Assembly: GCA_013215295.1 (NCBI GenBank)
Contig: JABSOZ010000005.1
Span: forward strand, 186,001-250,000
Reading direction: 5' to 3'
DNA length: 64,000 nt
Source of the DNA: Colwellia sp.
GTDB taxonomy: Bacteria > Pseudomonadota > Gammaproteobacteria > Enterobacterales > Alteromonadaceae
Part shown: piece by piece, positions 44,301 to 54,268 of the stretch
Layout: each line of letters starts with the position of its first letter
How positions within the stretch are numbered: the first letter of the stretch is position 1
Notes under the pieces: generated by a model
Databases searched by the model: none
What the model saw: only the letters and a program-made list of their open reading frames with translations
What the model was told of the DNA's origin: nothing
Made by a program: the position numbers and the translations under genes

Positions 44301-45353
44301 ATGACTAAAGTTACCCAATTCAGCAGTAAAGAAGAAATTCAAGAGCAGGCTTGTTTATGGATAAGTCGAATCGATCGTGGTTGTACAAAAAGTGAGAAAA
44401 AAGAAATTGCTCTCTGGATAAACCAGAGTAATGCTCATCGTGAAATATTAATGAAAATGGCATCTTTATGGGATGATTTGAGCGTGCTCAATGAATTAAG
44501 TGCTTTATTCCCTTTGGAAAACGCAACGAAACGAACTCGTCATCATTTTAGAAAAATAGCAGTAGCAGCAAGTGTTATCTTTGTCGCTTTGTTAGGGGGA
44601 AGTTTGACAACCGATTTCCAAATATTTCCTTCACTTAATCAAAATCAAAACGTTGTTCAAAAGTTTTCCACCAAGGTTGGCAAACAAGCGATTTTTTCAT
44701 TGAGCGATGGTACAAGTATTCAACTCAATACCAATAGTATGATTGAGGTCGTTTACAGTGAACGTCAGCGTTATGTTAAATTATTACAAGGTGAAGCAAA
44801 ATTTGATGTCGCTAAAGACAGTACTAGACCATTCACCGTTAATGCTGGCGAAAAGTCTTTTACCGCTTTGGGCACTATATTTAATGTGCAAAAAGATACC
44901 AACAAAGATCTAGAGTTACTGGTTACTGAGGGTAAGGTTCTCATATCAACGTCTGATGAATTTATTGAATATGTGACTCATCAAACCGGTTCAATAACCT
45001 TGGTAAACCTTCCAGGTGTACTGGTAAATTCTGGAGAAAAAGCGGTCATTAACGATAATGTTTTACGGCCGATAAATAAAGTAACACTCGTACAGGTTCA
45101 AAGAGATTTAGCATGGCAACAAGGTATGCTAATTTTTGAAGGTGAGCCGCTAGGTAAAGCGTTAAAAGAAATTAGCCGTTATAGTAATACTCATTTTGAA
45201 ATTATGGATGATGAGTTGTCTCAATTAGTTATTGCTGGTTATTTTAAAGCTGATGACATTGATGGGTTATTGAAATCGCTGAGTCTTAATTTTAATATCC
45301 ATCACCAAAGAACGTCTTCAGATTTAATTCGGTTATCATCTGAAAGAATGTAA
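44301..45353 (+). CDS. FecR-type transmembrane sigma regulator
   Basis: This is a 350-residue protein. The N-terminal cytoplasmic DUF4880-like anti-sigma part (ACLWISRIDRGCTKSEKKEI, about 18-37) precedes one span at about 92-110 (IAVAASVIFVALLGG). The periplasmic FecR domain follows (FSLSDGTSIQLNTNSMIEV, ARPF-like RPFTVNAGEKSFTALGTIFNV). The C-terminal STN-like segment (FEGEPLGKALKEISRYSNTHFEI) contacts the receptor. It relays receptor occupancy to the sigma factor, whose gene ends 3 bp upstream. Confidence 0.93.
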   Translation: MTKVTQFSSKEEIQEQACLWISRIDRGCTKSEKKEIALWINQSNAHREILMKMASLWDDLSVLNELSALFPLENATKRTRHHFRKIAVAASVIFVALLGGSLTTDFQIFPSLNQNQNVVQKFSTKVGKQAIFSLSDGTSIQLNTNSMIEVVYSERQRYVKLLQGEAKFDVAKDSTRPFTVNAGEKSFTALGTIFNVQKDTNKDLELLVTEGKVLISTSDEFIEYVTHQTGSITLVNLPGVLVNSGEKAVINDNVLRPINKVTLVQVQRDLAWQQGMLIFEGEPLGKALKEISRYSNTHFEIMDDELSQLVIAGYFKADDIDGLLKSLSLNFNIHHQRTSSDLIRLSSERM

Positions 45354-45361
45354 TACTCATA

Positions 45362-45394
45362 GATAAATAGTGTTAACTTATTAGCACTATTATC
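45362..45394. repeat. Inverted repeat between fecR-type and receptor genes
   Basis: GATAAATAGTG and CACTATTATC pair with one bulge around 12 bases. It lies about 75 bp before the receptor start. It may attenuate or stabilise the transcript; no T-run follows. Confidence 0.5.
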
Positions 45395-45469
45395 TGTATA
45401 TATTCTTTAATTAGCGCTTTTATCAAGCCAGATCAGATAAAATAACACGAAGATTGAGGCTTTTATTTT

Positions 45470-48400
45470 TTGCACCGTTTATTAATATTACATAGTAGAC
45501 GATTATTAGATCGTATTAGTTCACCTAACGCCTGGCTTTCCTCAAAGACAATGCAGGCACTCATTTCCTTTTCGTTTTTTTTATCTTTGGATGTGAGTGC
45601 ACAAGAGCTGATTAAATTTGATATTGATAAACAGCGTGCCGATAAAGCGATAATTGCCTTCGCTCAACAAACGAATCAAACCATTATATTTTCATATAGC
45701 TTAGCCAAAAAATTTCAAACTAATCGATTAAAAGGGTATTATTCGATTCGTTCAGGTCTTAAAAAATTATTACATGGTACTGATTTAAATGCGCTTGTCG
45801 ATGACTCTGGTCAATTGAGCATTACCTATAAACAAAAAAATGAAAGTAAATTAATAGATAAAAAACTGGGCGTTGAAGCCGCTCAAGTTCCTGCTTTATC
45901 GAGTAAACCCACCCAAAAATATTCAACTCAAGAACAATCTATAGAAAAAATCACCATTGTGGGCAGTCGAGTTTCTGGTCGATTAGCAGACGAATTACCC
46001 GTTCCAGTTGATATTTTTACTGCGGATGTATTAGCAAATACAGGACAAACTGAAGTTGGCCAGATGTTAAAATCTCTAGCGCCATCATTCAATTTTTCTA
46101 GTTCAGCCATTAGTGATGGAACTGATGCACTGCGCCCCGCAACATTAAGAGGGTTAGGCCCTGATCAAACACTTGTCCTGATTAATGGTAAGCGACGCCA
46201 TCAAGCCAGTCTTATTCATATAAATACAACCGTTGGCCGAGGAACAGCAGGAACTGATATAAATTCAATTCCTGCTTCTGCTATTAAACGAATCGAAGTT
46301 TTACGTGATGGGGCAGCAGCTCAATATGGTTCAGACGCTATTGCGGGGGTAATAAATATTGCGCTTAACGATGAATCTGACGGAGGGAAATTAGCGATTT
46401 CGTATGGCGGATATGCTCAAGGTGATGGTGAAACTATCAATATAGACTTTAATAAAGGAGTCGCGCTAGGTGACAATGGCTATATAAATACCACATTAAG
46501 CTTTAGAAACCGTGGGGCAACTAATCGTGCCGGCTTACATGGTTCTTGTATGTTTTCGGGGTGTACTACGTTGGCTAACGGAAATTTATTATTGGCTGAT
46601 ATTAGAGAAGTTAATGCTGCGCGTACAACGTTTCGTATTGGAGATGCTGACTCTCAACAAATCGCGATAACATCCAGTGCTGGTTACGAGTTAGGTGTTG
46701 GTGAACTTTATAGTTTTATAACCTATTCGAGCCGAAATAACGAATCAGCTGCTTTTTTTCGACATAACGATAACAATGATGGCAATGCCCCTTTGCAAGA
46801 CGGTGATGCGACTATTCCAACTGGATTCCTACCGATAATTAACACGGACATTAGCGATCTGTCTTATAACTTTGGCTACAAAACCTATTTTAACAATGGC
46901 TCAATGTTAGATTTATCCTATACCTATGGCGAAAACAATATCGACTATGTTACCAGTGATAGCATTAACTCATCTTTTGCTAACAGTCTACGTTATGGTG
47001 ATTTGGGGCTAAGTGCTAACGAAATTCGTTCCATAATACCTCGCTCTGCGTTCGCTTACGGGTTAGCGCTTAGTTTACAAACCATTAATATCGATTATAC
47101 CCAAGAATTTGATTTATTCTTATTGGCGATGGGATCTGAAATAAGAACAGATGAATATCGTGTTATTCCGGGTGACGAATATTCCTATCGCGATTATGAC
47201 AGTTTAGAGGGGAACAGTTTATTTATTGATGACCGTAGTGCTGGAACCCAAGGTTTTGGTGGTATTGGTCCAGTATCTGCGGTTGATGAAACGAGAGATG
47301 TTTACTCTTTTTATATTGATGCAGAAAAGGAATTGACCAATGAATTTATTCTAAGTGCAGCAATCCGATACGATGATTATGATGGTTTTGGTGATAGTAC
47401 AAATATGAAGCTTGCAGCGAATTGGTCTATTACTGAATTTTTTGCTCTTCGAGGAGCACTTAGTACAGGGTTCAGGGCACCTTCAATGCAACAGCTTTAC
47501 TTTAATAATATAAGTACGCAATTCGTGACAGATCCAAATAATCTTGAAGGTGATTTAATTGCTCAACAAGTTGGAACGTTCAGAAATGACAGTGTCTTGG
47601 CTCAAGCGATTGGCATACCAGAATTAAAGGAAGAAGAGTCAACTAATTATAGTTTAGGCGTTGTTTATCGGGCTACTGACGAGATTAAACTTACGATTGA
47701 TCTTTATGCGATTGATATTGAAGATAGGATTGTGATCAGTAATAAATTAGGCGAAGGCTTATCATCAGCACTTGACGTAGCATTAAAAGCTTCTGGCGCT
47801 GGCGTTAGTCAGTTTTTTCTTAATGGCGCGGACACTGAGACCACAGGGCTTGATTTGATCGTTACATGGAATACACATGCATTTGACGGTATTTTCGATG
47901 TTACGCTTGCCGCCAATTTTACAAAAACAGACGTTGTTGATATTTTTATACCGCAAAAAAGTAGATTAGAAGATATTTCACCAGATAAAATATTCTCAGA
48001 GCAAGATATATCTATCATAGAAGAGTGGCAGCCAGAAAATAGAATTAGTCTAAGCACTTTATATAAAAAGAAAAACTGGACGATGAACCTAACGTTAAAT
48101 CGTTATGGGGAATACACCATCATGGACGGTGGTCGTCAAACCTATGGTGCTGAATTAATTACTGATTTACGTATTAACTATCAATTTAATGATAAATTTT
48201 CATTTAATTTTGGCAGTAATAATTTATTCGATGTTATGCCTGACGAAAATCAAATAGGCAATTCGAGAGCAGGAACTATTGAAGATGGCAGTGGCAATAT
48301 TATTGTAAGTAGCCCTGGTGTATTTACCTATTCTCGCCGCTCTGCACCTTTTGGTTTTAATGGCGCCTATTATTATGCCGGCGTTAACTATAGTTTTTAA
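45470..48400 (+). CDS. TonB-dependent outer-membrane receptor with N-terminal STN signalling domain
   Basis: This is a 976-residue receptor. After a signal region (cleavage likely after SAQ, about residue 45) comes an STN domain (about 47-120; FDIDKQRADKAIIAFAQQT), which signals to FecR. The plug follows at about 165-300 (VPVDIFTADVL, RGLGPDQTLVLINGKRRH, IEVLRDGAAAQYGSDAIAGV), then the 22-strand barrel ending YYAGVNYSF. The start is TTG with GAGG upstream; an ATG at 45551 is the alternative. With fecI and fecR it forms a complete cell-surface signalling cassette. The ligand is unknown. Confidence 0.93.
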   Translation: MHRLLILHSRRLLDRISSPNAWLSSKTMQALISFSFFLSLDVSAQELIKFDIDKQRADKAIIAFAQQTNQTIIFSYSLAKKFQTNRLKGYYSIRSGLKKLLHGTDLNALVDDSGQLSITYKQKNESKLIDKKLGVEAAQVPALSSKPTQKYSTQEQSIEKITIVGSRVSGRLADELPVPVDIFTADVLANTGQTEVGQMLKSLAPSFNFSSSAISDGTDALRPATLRGLGPDQTLVLINGKRRHQASLIHINTTVGRGTAGTDINSIPASAIKRIEVLRDGAAAQYGSDAIAGVINIALNDESDGGKLAISYGGYAQGDGETINIDFNKGVALGDNGYINTTLSFRNRGATNRAGLHGSCMFSGCTTLANGNLLLADIREVNAARTTFRIGDADSQQIAITSSAGYELGVGELYSFITYSSRNNESAAFFRHNDNNDGNAPLQDGDATIPTGFLPIINTDISDLSYNFGYKTYFNNGSMLDLSYTYGENNIDYVTSDSINSSFANSLRYGDLGLSANEIRSIIPRSAFAYGLALSLQTINIDYTQEFDLFLLAMGSEIRTDEYRVIPGDEYSYRDYDSLEGNSLFIDDRSAGTQGFGGIGPVSAVDETRDVYSFYIDAEKELTNEFILSAAIRYDDYDGFGDSTNMKLAANWSITEFFALRGALSTGFRAPSMQQLYFNNISTQFVTDPNNLEGDLIAQQVGTFRNDSVLAQAIGIPELKEEESTNYSLGVVYRATDEIKLTIDLYAIDIEDRIVISNKLGEGLSSALDVALKASGAGVSQFFLNGADTETTGLDLIVTWNTHAFDGIFDVTLAANFTKTDVVDIFIPQKSRLEDISPDKIFSEQDISIIEEWQPENRISLSTLYKKKNWTMNLTLNRYGEYTIMDGGRQTYGAELITDLRINYQFNDKFSFNFGSNNLFDVMPDENQIGNSRAGTIEDGSGNIIVSSPGVFTYSRRSAPFGFNGAYYYAGVNYSF

Positions 48401-48402
48401 TT

Positions 48403-48945
48403 TTATACTACATGTAACGTATCCATTTTTAAGTGACTTTTAATGGAGTATATAAGGTCGTTTATTTTTGAGGTATCACAAGGAATTATCAAAATAGTCG
48501 TATCTGAAGCGATACAGCCTAAAATTCCATGAGCATTACTCATTGTACCTATCATTGCTTCTACTATTGCTGCTCCACCTTTAACGGTTTTTAGCACGAT
48601 ATGTGTTTGATTATGCGCAATGTTAAGTGCAAGTGATCCAACTGAGTCGATTGATTGAGGTCTTTGTTTCTCATTAGGGCACTGGTAAACAGATTTATTT
48701 TTGTCGTATTTTTTTATGGCCCGTGCGTTTGTTAGTAGTCTTGATACTTTTGCTTGTGAAACTTTCCCAAATCCCTGATCTTCTAGTGCAGTTGCCAACG
48801 CTAGTTGGGTGCTGTACTGGTTCGTATTGAGTAAGTTCATAAGTGCATTACGTAATGTCGATTTCTTATTCTTAGACAAGCTAATGATATTAGATGTTGA
48901 AGGTGATCGGTCAAAAGCTATTTGTTCTTTCATTTTATTTTCCAT
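48403..48945 (-). CDS. ArgR-family regulator (divergent paralogue)
   Basis: This is a 180-residue ArgR-like protein with a 25-residue N-terminal extension. The winged helix (TQLALATALEDQGFGKVSQAK, then VSRLLTNARAIKKY) and the C-terminal hexamerisation domain (GGAAIVEAMIG, GILGCIASDTTILIIP) are present. In E. coli ArgR the corginine-contact segment is GDD (Asp128-Asp129); here it reads SDT, so one Asp is lost and ligand choice may differ. The ATG at 48933 has a better ribosome site. It lies 2 bp from the convergent receptor stop and downstream of an aminotransferase gene, a local amino-acid regulator by context. Confidence 0.85.
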   Translation of the reverse strand: MENKMKEQIAFDRSPSTSNIISLSKNKKSTLRNALMNLLNTNQYSTQLALATALEDQGFGKVSQAKVSRLLTNARAIKKYDKNKSVYQCPNEKQRPQSIDSVGSLALNIAHNQTHIVLKTVKGGAAIVEAMIGTMSNAHGILGCIASDTTILIIPCDTSKINDLIYSIKSHLKMDTLHVV

Positions 48946-49058
48946 GACTTAATCAAACAATTATTTGCTACTGATATGAAAGCAAAATATATAAAACTTA
49001 AGTAAGAACTTAGGCAATAAACCAAGTAAACAGTTAAGTTTTATCATGCTCTATCTAC

Positions 49059-50318
49059 TTACTTTAAAGATAAAAACCAAAGACAAAGTAGTGATATACC
49101 TTTTTTTACTTTTTCATATTCGTATTCATGCTGTTTTTGGGAAAGTGTGTGAGCACCATCAAAATCTACAAAGGCTAAACGAGTAGTCAAACTCGTTGGT
49201 GACATGCCAAAAGCACTGCCAGGCAGTAATGCTATGCCAGTTTCTTCCATTAAAATCGTGGTTAATTGTTCGCTGGTTTCAATACCTCGACCTTTTAATT
49301 TTTCAGTAAAAGCGGAAAAGTCGGGGAATAAATAAAACCCACCTTCTGCTGCATGTACATTTATCCCAGTGTCGTTAAGCGCTTTAGTGCAGTACTCGCT
49401 AATATCCGATAAAATATCAATTTGCTTTGCTATAAAATCATCCGTAATACTTTGACTTGAATAAGCTTTTGTCGCGGCTATTTGGATAGGACTAGGTGCG
49501 CACGAATAAGTCTCTGATGCCACACCAATAACGGTTGACAGTAAGTTTTCTAACTGCGGAGGAATATGGATAAAACCTAATCTCCAGCCGCCAGCACCAC
49601 ACCATTTAGAAATACCTGATGATACGATACAGCCTTCAGGGTAGTAATCTGTGATGGTTGCGTAGTCTTTTTTATAGCTTAGCAGGCTATATATTTCGTC
49701 AGCGATAACAATAATATTATGCTTTCTCATGACAGTAGCAAGGGCACATAATTCTGCTTTATTATAGGTTTGTCCTGTTGGGTTACTTGGATAATTAAGC
49801 ACCAAAATCAAGGGTATTTTCGGGGTATCACGTGCTAAACAATATTGGTCTAATTGCTCCGGGGTTAAATGCCACTTTTCATTAAATGTAGTGGTAAGCC
49901 ATGTGACTTTATGACCCGCTAATTGTCCTTGAGGTTCATATGACACCCAACTTGGAGCGGGTAGCAATATTTCTGCTTGTTCAAATGCCGCCATCACACA
50001 GAACAATAATATTTTACTGCCCGAACCGACGATTATATTTTCTGCTGCCCAGTTCTTTCCTTCTTTTTCTTGATGAAAATTAGCAATAGCCTCCCTGAGA
50101 GGTAAATGTCCTTGAACACTCATATATTCTTTTCTATGTGCAGCATTAGCCAGCTCTGCTGTAATTTCTTCTGGTACCGGAAAGGGGCTTTGACCAAAAC
50201 CAAATTTGAAAACAGGCTGATCATTTTCTGCTCGCGTAAGCGAAAGTTGATTAACCTGTAAAGTTTCAGAATGTTTGCTTTTTCTTAAATATTGACTAAG
50301 CGAGGGATGCACATACAT
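49059..50318 (-). CDS. PLP-dependent aminotransferase, class I/II
   Basis: This is a fold-type I aminotransferase of about 419 residues. PLP-site features are GSGSKILLF, NYPSNPTGQTY, VIADEIYSLLSY (Asp and Tyr) and the Schiff-base Lys in SGISKWCGAGGWRLG, with the substrate-carboxylate Arg in LTTRLAF. The start at 50318 (MYVHPSLSQYLRKSK) matches family N-termini; the frame is open to 50399. The substrate is unknown. Its position between two TonB receptors, an ArgR-like gene and GltS suggests amino-acid or amino-acid-conjugate catabolism. The gap to the next gene contains only that gene's terminator. Confidence 0.88.
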   Translation of the reverse strand: MYVHPSLSQYLRKSKHSETLQVNQLSLTRAENDQPVFKFGFGQSPFPVPEEITAELANAAHRKEYMSVQGHLPLREAIANFHQEKEGKNWAAENIIVGSGSKILLFCVMAAFEQAEILLPAPSWVSYEPQGQLAGHKVTWLTTTFNEKWHLTPEQLDQYCLARDTPKIPLILVLNYPSNPTGQTYNKAELCALATVMRKHNIIVIADEIYSLLSYKKDYATITDYYPEGCIVSSGISKWCGAGGWRLGFIHIPPQLENLLSTVIGVASETYSCAPSPIQIAATKAYSSQSITDDFIAKQIDILSDISEYCTKALNDTGINVHAAEGGFYLFPDFSAFTEKLKGRGIETSEQLTTILMEETGIALLPGSAFGMSPTSLTTRLAFVDFDGAHTLSQKQHEYEYEKVKKGISLLCLWFLSLK

Positions 50319-50511
50319 AACATGGTAAGCCTTTATTTTATTTGCAATGCTTTCTATTTTACTTCCCATTAAATAAGGAAAATTAAAATAGAAAGTCACC
50401 GTTTTAAATTATTGAAAGCCGCTTGTACATTACTGAGTTAGCTTAACGATAATGCAGTGAATCATATACAAAGGGTTGAACTTTTGATGAGTAAATTAAA
50501 GGTAGTCATAT

Positions 50512-50543
50512 AAAAAGGGCTGTTTAAACTACAACCCTTTTTA
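50512..50543 (-). terminator. Terminator of the second TonB receptor gene
   Basis: On the minus strand AAAAAGGGTTGT pairs with ACAGCCCTTTTT (one mismatch) across AGTTTAA, ending in a T-run. It lies 16 bp after the receptor stop. Confidence 0.8.
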
Positions 50544-50558
50544 AGATACTTTTACCGA

Positions 50559-53033
50559 TTAAAAATTATAAGAAAGTCCTAAATACCAGCTACCGCCTTC
50601 ATAATTTGCTGCGCTTCTACGTGGGTACTGTAGACCGACACTTTGACGGTTAGCAAAAGGTGCATCAACTTCATCTATATATGAATCAAGGATGTTTGAA
50701 GCGCCTAGTTTAAGCCTTAATGCATCACTCACTTGATAACTTAATTCTGCATCAAGATACACAATTGAATTAATTTCAGCACTTTGGCTACCTGATTCAA
50801 TGCCACCATTGCCATCAGATGAACCTGAAATAGTGCCACGTTCATCATAGTGAGCACCATAATAGTTAGCACGTACCATTAAGTTCCAATCATCACCTAT
50901 TGACGTGTTTGTGGTAAATACGAAACGTGAATTAGGGAAGTTATTTTCAATATCTTCAACGGTCGACTCTGAAACAGGGCTGTTACCATTAACTTCTCGA
51001 ACGTTAACTACATCAATTTTGTTATAACCATAAGCAAAGGCAATATCTGTAGACATTGAGTTATTCCACTCAAATGTGCTTGAAATGACCAAGTCGATAC
51101 CTGAATGTTCAACATCAAGTACGTTGGTAAAAAAAGAAACAGAACCAAAGCGAGGATCATCAACCGAAATGTTACCCGTACGGTAAATACGGTCATCTAC
51201 TGCTATTTTATAGAAATCGAGCGTAATACTTGTATCGTTTTCAAAATTGGATGATATGCCAAAACTAAAGTTAGTTGAGGTTTCTTCTTTAAGTGTTTGT
51301 CCGCCAAGTGATATAGCTAAATCTGATGACGCAGGGATCAAACCTTCTTCGATTTGTGCACCTGTAGTTCCGTCAAAAGTCGTTATTGTTGTGCTCACAT
51401 TAGCCTGACCAGGTGTTGGTGCATGAAATCCTGTTGAAATTGCCGCACGTAAAGATACATCCTCAGTGATGCTGTAGTTACCCGCAACTTTCCAGTTAGC
51501 TGTACTACCAAAATCAGAAAAATCTTCATAACGTAAAGCATATTGCATCAATAGCTCATCAGTTGCATCATGTTCTACATCAAGATATACCGAGTAGTTA
51601 TCACGAGAAAATGAGCCGGCATTTATTGCTTCAATGCCACGCATACCACTTACTCCGCCATTTGGCTTTCCGCTTGCGTCAGAATATGAATTGAGCTCTC
51701 CGGCTAAGCTGCTATAAGTTTCTTCTCGCCATTCAGCACCGTAAGCTACGTTTAAATTATCTCCAACGGGAACAGAGAAATCAGCATTGATGTTAATCTC
51801 TTCTTGCTTGTAACCACCGGTATTAAAGTCCATTTGAGGAATTTCTAAATCAGCGGTTAAACCTAAGCCAGGGTTAATACTGTTGTTTAAGAAATAATTT
51901 AATTCATTAGAACCTTTACTGATGCTGAAGTCATAATAAGTCTCATTTTGAAATTCACCTTTTAGACCGATAATTGCGCTGTAGTCCGTTTGATCACCAT
52001 CAAGGAAAGGTGTAAAGCCGACTTTTGAAACATTACCGGTATAACCAAGTGCTTCTAATGAAGAAATAGCTGAGTTTGCACTTTTACCTATTGAAGGGAT
52101 AGAAGGATTGCGATAAAAGAATCGATAGCGGCCGGTCGTATCGGCATAACTGAAGCGGCCATAAAGTTCTTTGTCACCGTCAAGTTCAATACCCGTATTT
52201 AAAAACATACGTAATGCTGATGTTTCAGGACGTCCCCATGACTGGGTAAAAGGTGCATCACCAAAAGGAGAATCTGCTCCAACGCCCTCAACACCCAGAT
52301 CTACTAATTCTTGTGCATCAGGACGAATGACACCACGAGATAATGCATCATTATTGACATACTCCAAACTGAAGTTAGCGAAGCCGTCATCACCTATCGC
52401 TAGTCCTTTGTTAACGGCTAATTTTACATTCGACTCACCGTCATAATGCTGGCCATATTGCAGCTCAACAGCGCCGCCTTCTGACGCATCTTTTGTGACG
52501 AAATTTATAACACCTGCGATAGCATCAGAACCATATTGTGATGCTGCGCCATCACGAAGCACTTCAACACGTTTTAATGCGATAGCCGGGATCATTCCAA
52601 CGTCAGGAGCATGCGCGCCATTACCTGCAGCAGGTGCGAAAAATTGTACTAATGCCGAACGGTGACGTCTTTTACCATCAACCAAGACTAACGTTTGATC
52701 TGCTGCAGTTCCGCGAAGAGAGGTTGAACGAACAAATGCGCTGCCATCACCCGTTGCTGGAGATGCGGTGTAACTAGGGATTAATGCTTTAAGATTATCT
52801 GTCATGTCAGCAGTGCCGCCGATGGCATTTAAATCTTCAGCAGATATTAAATCAACTGGAACAGGTGAATCTGCAACTGACCGTTGTTTCAAGCTACGAG
52901 AGCCAATTACTGAAACTTTTTCTATATCATCAGTGTTCATTTCTTCAGCGCCATAAGCCATAGCTGCATGACTCGCAGAGCCTAGTATTAAAGGTAACAT
53001 TGTTAGTTTGAAAGCAATTTTTTTGTTTATCAT
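50559..53033 (-). CDS. TonB-dependent outer-membrane receptor (no STN domain)
   Basis: This is a receptor of about 824 residues. The signal peptide ends near AMA/YGA. The plug spans about 35-200 (VPVDLISAEDL, STSLRGTAADQTLVLVDGKRRH, VEVLRDGAASQYGSDAIAGV) and the barrel ends SWYLGLSYNF. Its plug wording is very close to that of the STN receptor at 45470, so both belong to one subfamily and may share a ligand class. I chose the ATG at 53033 because AAAGAG precedes it; the frame is open to 53102. The 515-bp upstream gap shows AT-rich DNA with no Fur box. Confidence 0.9.
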   Translation of the reverse strand: MINKKIAFKLTMLPLILGSASHAAMAYGAEEMNTDDIEKVSVIGSRSLKQRSVADSPVPVDLISAEDLNAIGGTADMTDNLKALIPSYTASPATGDGSAFVRSTSLRGTAADQTLVLVDGKRRHRSALVQFFAPAAGNGAHAPDVGMIPAIALKRVEVLRDGAASQYGSDAIAGVINFVTKDASEGGAVELQYGQHYDGESNVKLAVNKGLAIGDDGFANFSLEYVNNDALSRGVIRPDAQELVDLGVEGVGADSPFGDAPFTQSWGRPETSALRMFLNTGIELDGDKELYGRFSYADTTGRYRFFYRNPSIPSIGKSANSAISSLEALGYTGNVSKVGFTPFLDGDQTDYSAIIGLKGEFQNETYYDFSISKGSNELNYFLNNSINPGLGLTADLEIPQMDFNTGGYKQEEININADFSVPVGDNLNVAYGAEWREETYSSLAGELNSYSDASGKPNGGVSGMRGIEAINAGSFSRDNYSVYLDVEHDATDELLMQYALRYEDFSDFGSTANWKVAGNYSITEDVSLRAAISTGFHAPTPGQANVSTTITTFDGTTGAQIEEGLIPASSDLAISLGGQTLKEETSTNFSFGISSNFENDTSITLDFYKIAVDDRIYRTGNISVDDPRFGSVSFFTNVLDVEHSGIDLVISSTFEWNNSMSTDIAFAYGYNKIDVVNVREVNGNSPVSESTVEDIENNFPNSRFVFTTNTSIGDDWNLMVRANYYGAHYDERGTISGSSDGNGGIESGSQSAEINSIVYLDAELSYQVSDALRLKLGASNILDSYIDEVDAPFANRQSVGLQYPRRSAANYEGGSWYLGLSYNF

Positions 53034-53550
53034 TATTATCTCTTTAGCATGTTTTAATTGTTGTAATGCATTTATTGATTTATTTTTTGTAAAAATGCAC
53101 ATTGGCTAATCAGTACTTTCATGCTTATGACTCTAAATATTTATTTTTAATCTCTAAGCATAAAATAAGGTTTTATTAACACCCTGTATAAGTAACAGCT
53201 AAGAAATTAAAATCCTCTATGCATTCTGAAATATATTTTTGTGACTTAAGTTGATAGAGCAATATTGAGACATAATTAAAGTGAGGGTTTCGAGAGGCAA
53301 TTATTAGGTAAAGTTAAAATGAATTGCTTTAAAGTTATGTTATTTTTAATTAGGTTTATTTGTTAAAAATAATATTAAATATCAATAGATTATTTTAATA
53401 ATTCTATAGAAAAACGAAGGAGTAATGATTGATTTAAGGGGGGAGTAAGGGGGATTGTATTTCGTGATTAGCTATAAGAATACCTTGATTAGGAAAGTGT
53501 TATAACGCGCTAAAGTTTTAATGTTTTTCCGGTTAAATAATTATTATAAA

Positions 53551-53580
53551 ATTGGCAATGATGTATTCATCATTGCCAAT
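53551..53580. terminator. Perfect 13-bp hairpin, probable FKBP terminator
   Basis: ATTGGCAATGATG and CATCATTGCCAAT enclose TATT. On the minus strand TTTTATAATAATT follows. It lies about 37 bp after the FKBP gene stop. Confidence 0.7.
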
Positions 53581-53617
53581 ATATGAGCGATATCAATATA
53601 TATTAGATTTACAGGGG

Positions 53618-54088
53618 TTATTGAATTTCTAGCAAGGTTACTTCAAAAATAAGTAATGAACCCGCTGTTATTTTTCCTGATGAACTATTGCCGTATCCTA
53701 AGTTTGCAGGAATAAAAAATTTAAATTTATCACCAGCAACCATCAATTGTACACCTTCAGTCCAGCCACTTATGACTTGGTTTAAGCCAAAACTAATAGG
53801 TTCACCACGATCGACTGAACTATCAAATACAGTGCCGTCTAATAAAGAACCGTGATAATGCACTTTAACTTTTGTTCTGGCACCTGGGTGATCAGTTCCT
53901 TCACCTTTTTCTAATATTTGGTATTGCAGACCAGAAGCTGTTTCTATAACACCTTCTACCGCTTTATTTGTTGCTAAAAATGTTTTGCCAATGGCAATGT
54001 TTTCAGCCGCCGCTTTCTTATTATTTGCACTTTTAGTGAAATAGACTACTGCCAAGGCAATAACTATAACCAAAATAATATATTTCAT
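53618..54088 (-). CDS. Membrane-anchored FKBP-type peptidyl-prolyl isomerase
   Basis: This is a 156-residue protein. One N-terminal span (YIILVIVIALAVVYF) without an obvious cleavage site anchors it, and the catalytic domain is probably periplasmic. The FKBP core shows KVHYHGSLLDGTVFDSSVDR, VISGWTEGVQLM and FFIPANLGYG, with the active-site aromatic and Asp residues in place. It accelerates proline isomerisation and may act as a chaperone. It stands alone between the second TonB receptor and cydB, with its own terminator. Confidence 0.92.
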   Translation of the reverse strand: MKYIILVIVIALAVVYFTKSANNKKAAAENIAIGKTFLATNKAVEGVIETASGLQYQILEKGEGTDHPGARTKVKVHYHGSLLDGTVFDSSVDRGEPISFGLNQVISGWTEGVQLMVAGDKFKFFIPANLGYGNSSSGKITAGSLLIFEVTLLEIQ

Positions 54089-54194
54089 ATCTCATTCCAT
54101 AAATTTGTAGACTTGTGCATTCTAGCACCCGATTCTTTGATAAATAAACTAAATTGAATTTTTTCTTCGTAATACATAGCTTTATACGGCAAAT

Positions 54195-54221
54195 AAAAAA
54201 GCCAGTAATTAACTGGCTTTT
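54195..54221 (-). terminator. cydAB terminator
   Basis: AAAAGCCAGT and ACTGGCTTTT form a stem over a TAATTA-type loop, with A/T runs on both sides, about 48 bp after the cydB stop. Confidence 0.85.
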
Positions 54222-54268
54222 GATCGTTAGGCGTTAGTTATAAATAATTTACCAAAAAAGTATGATGG

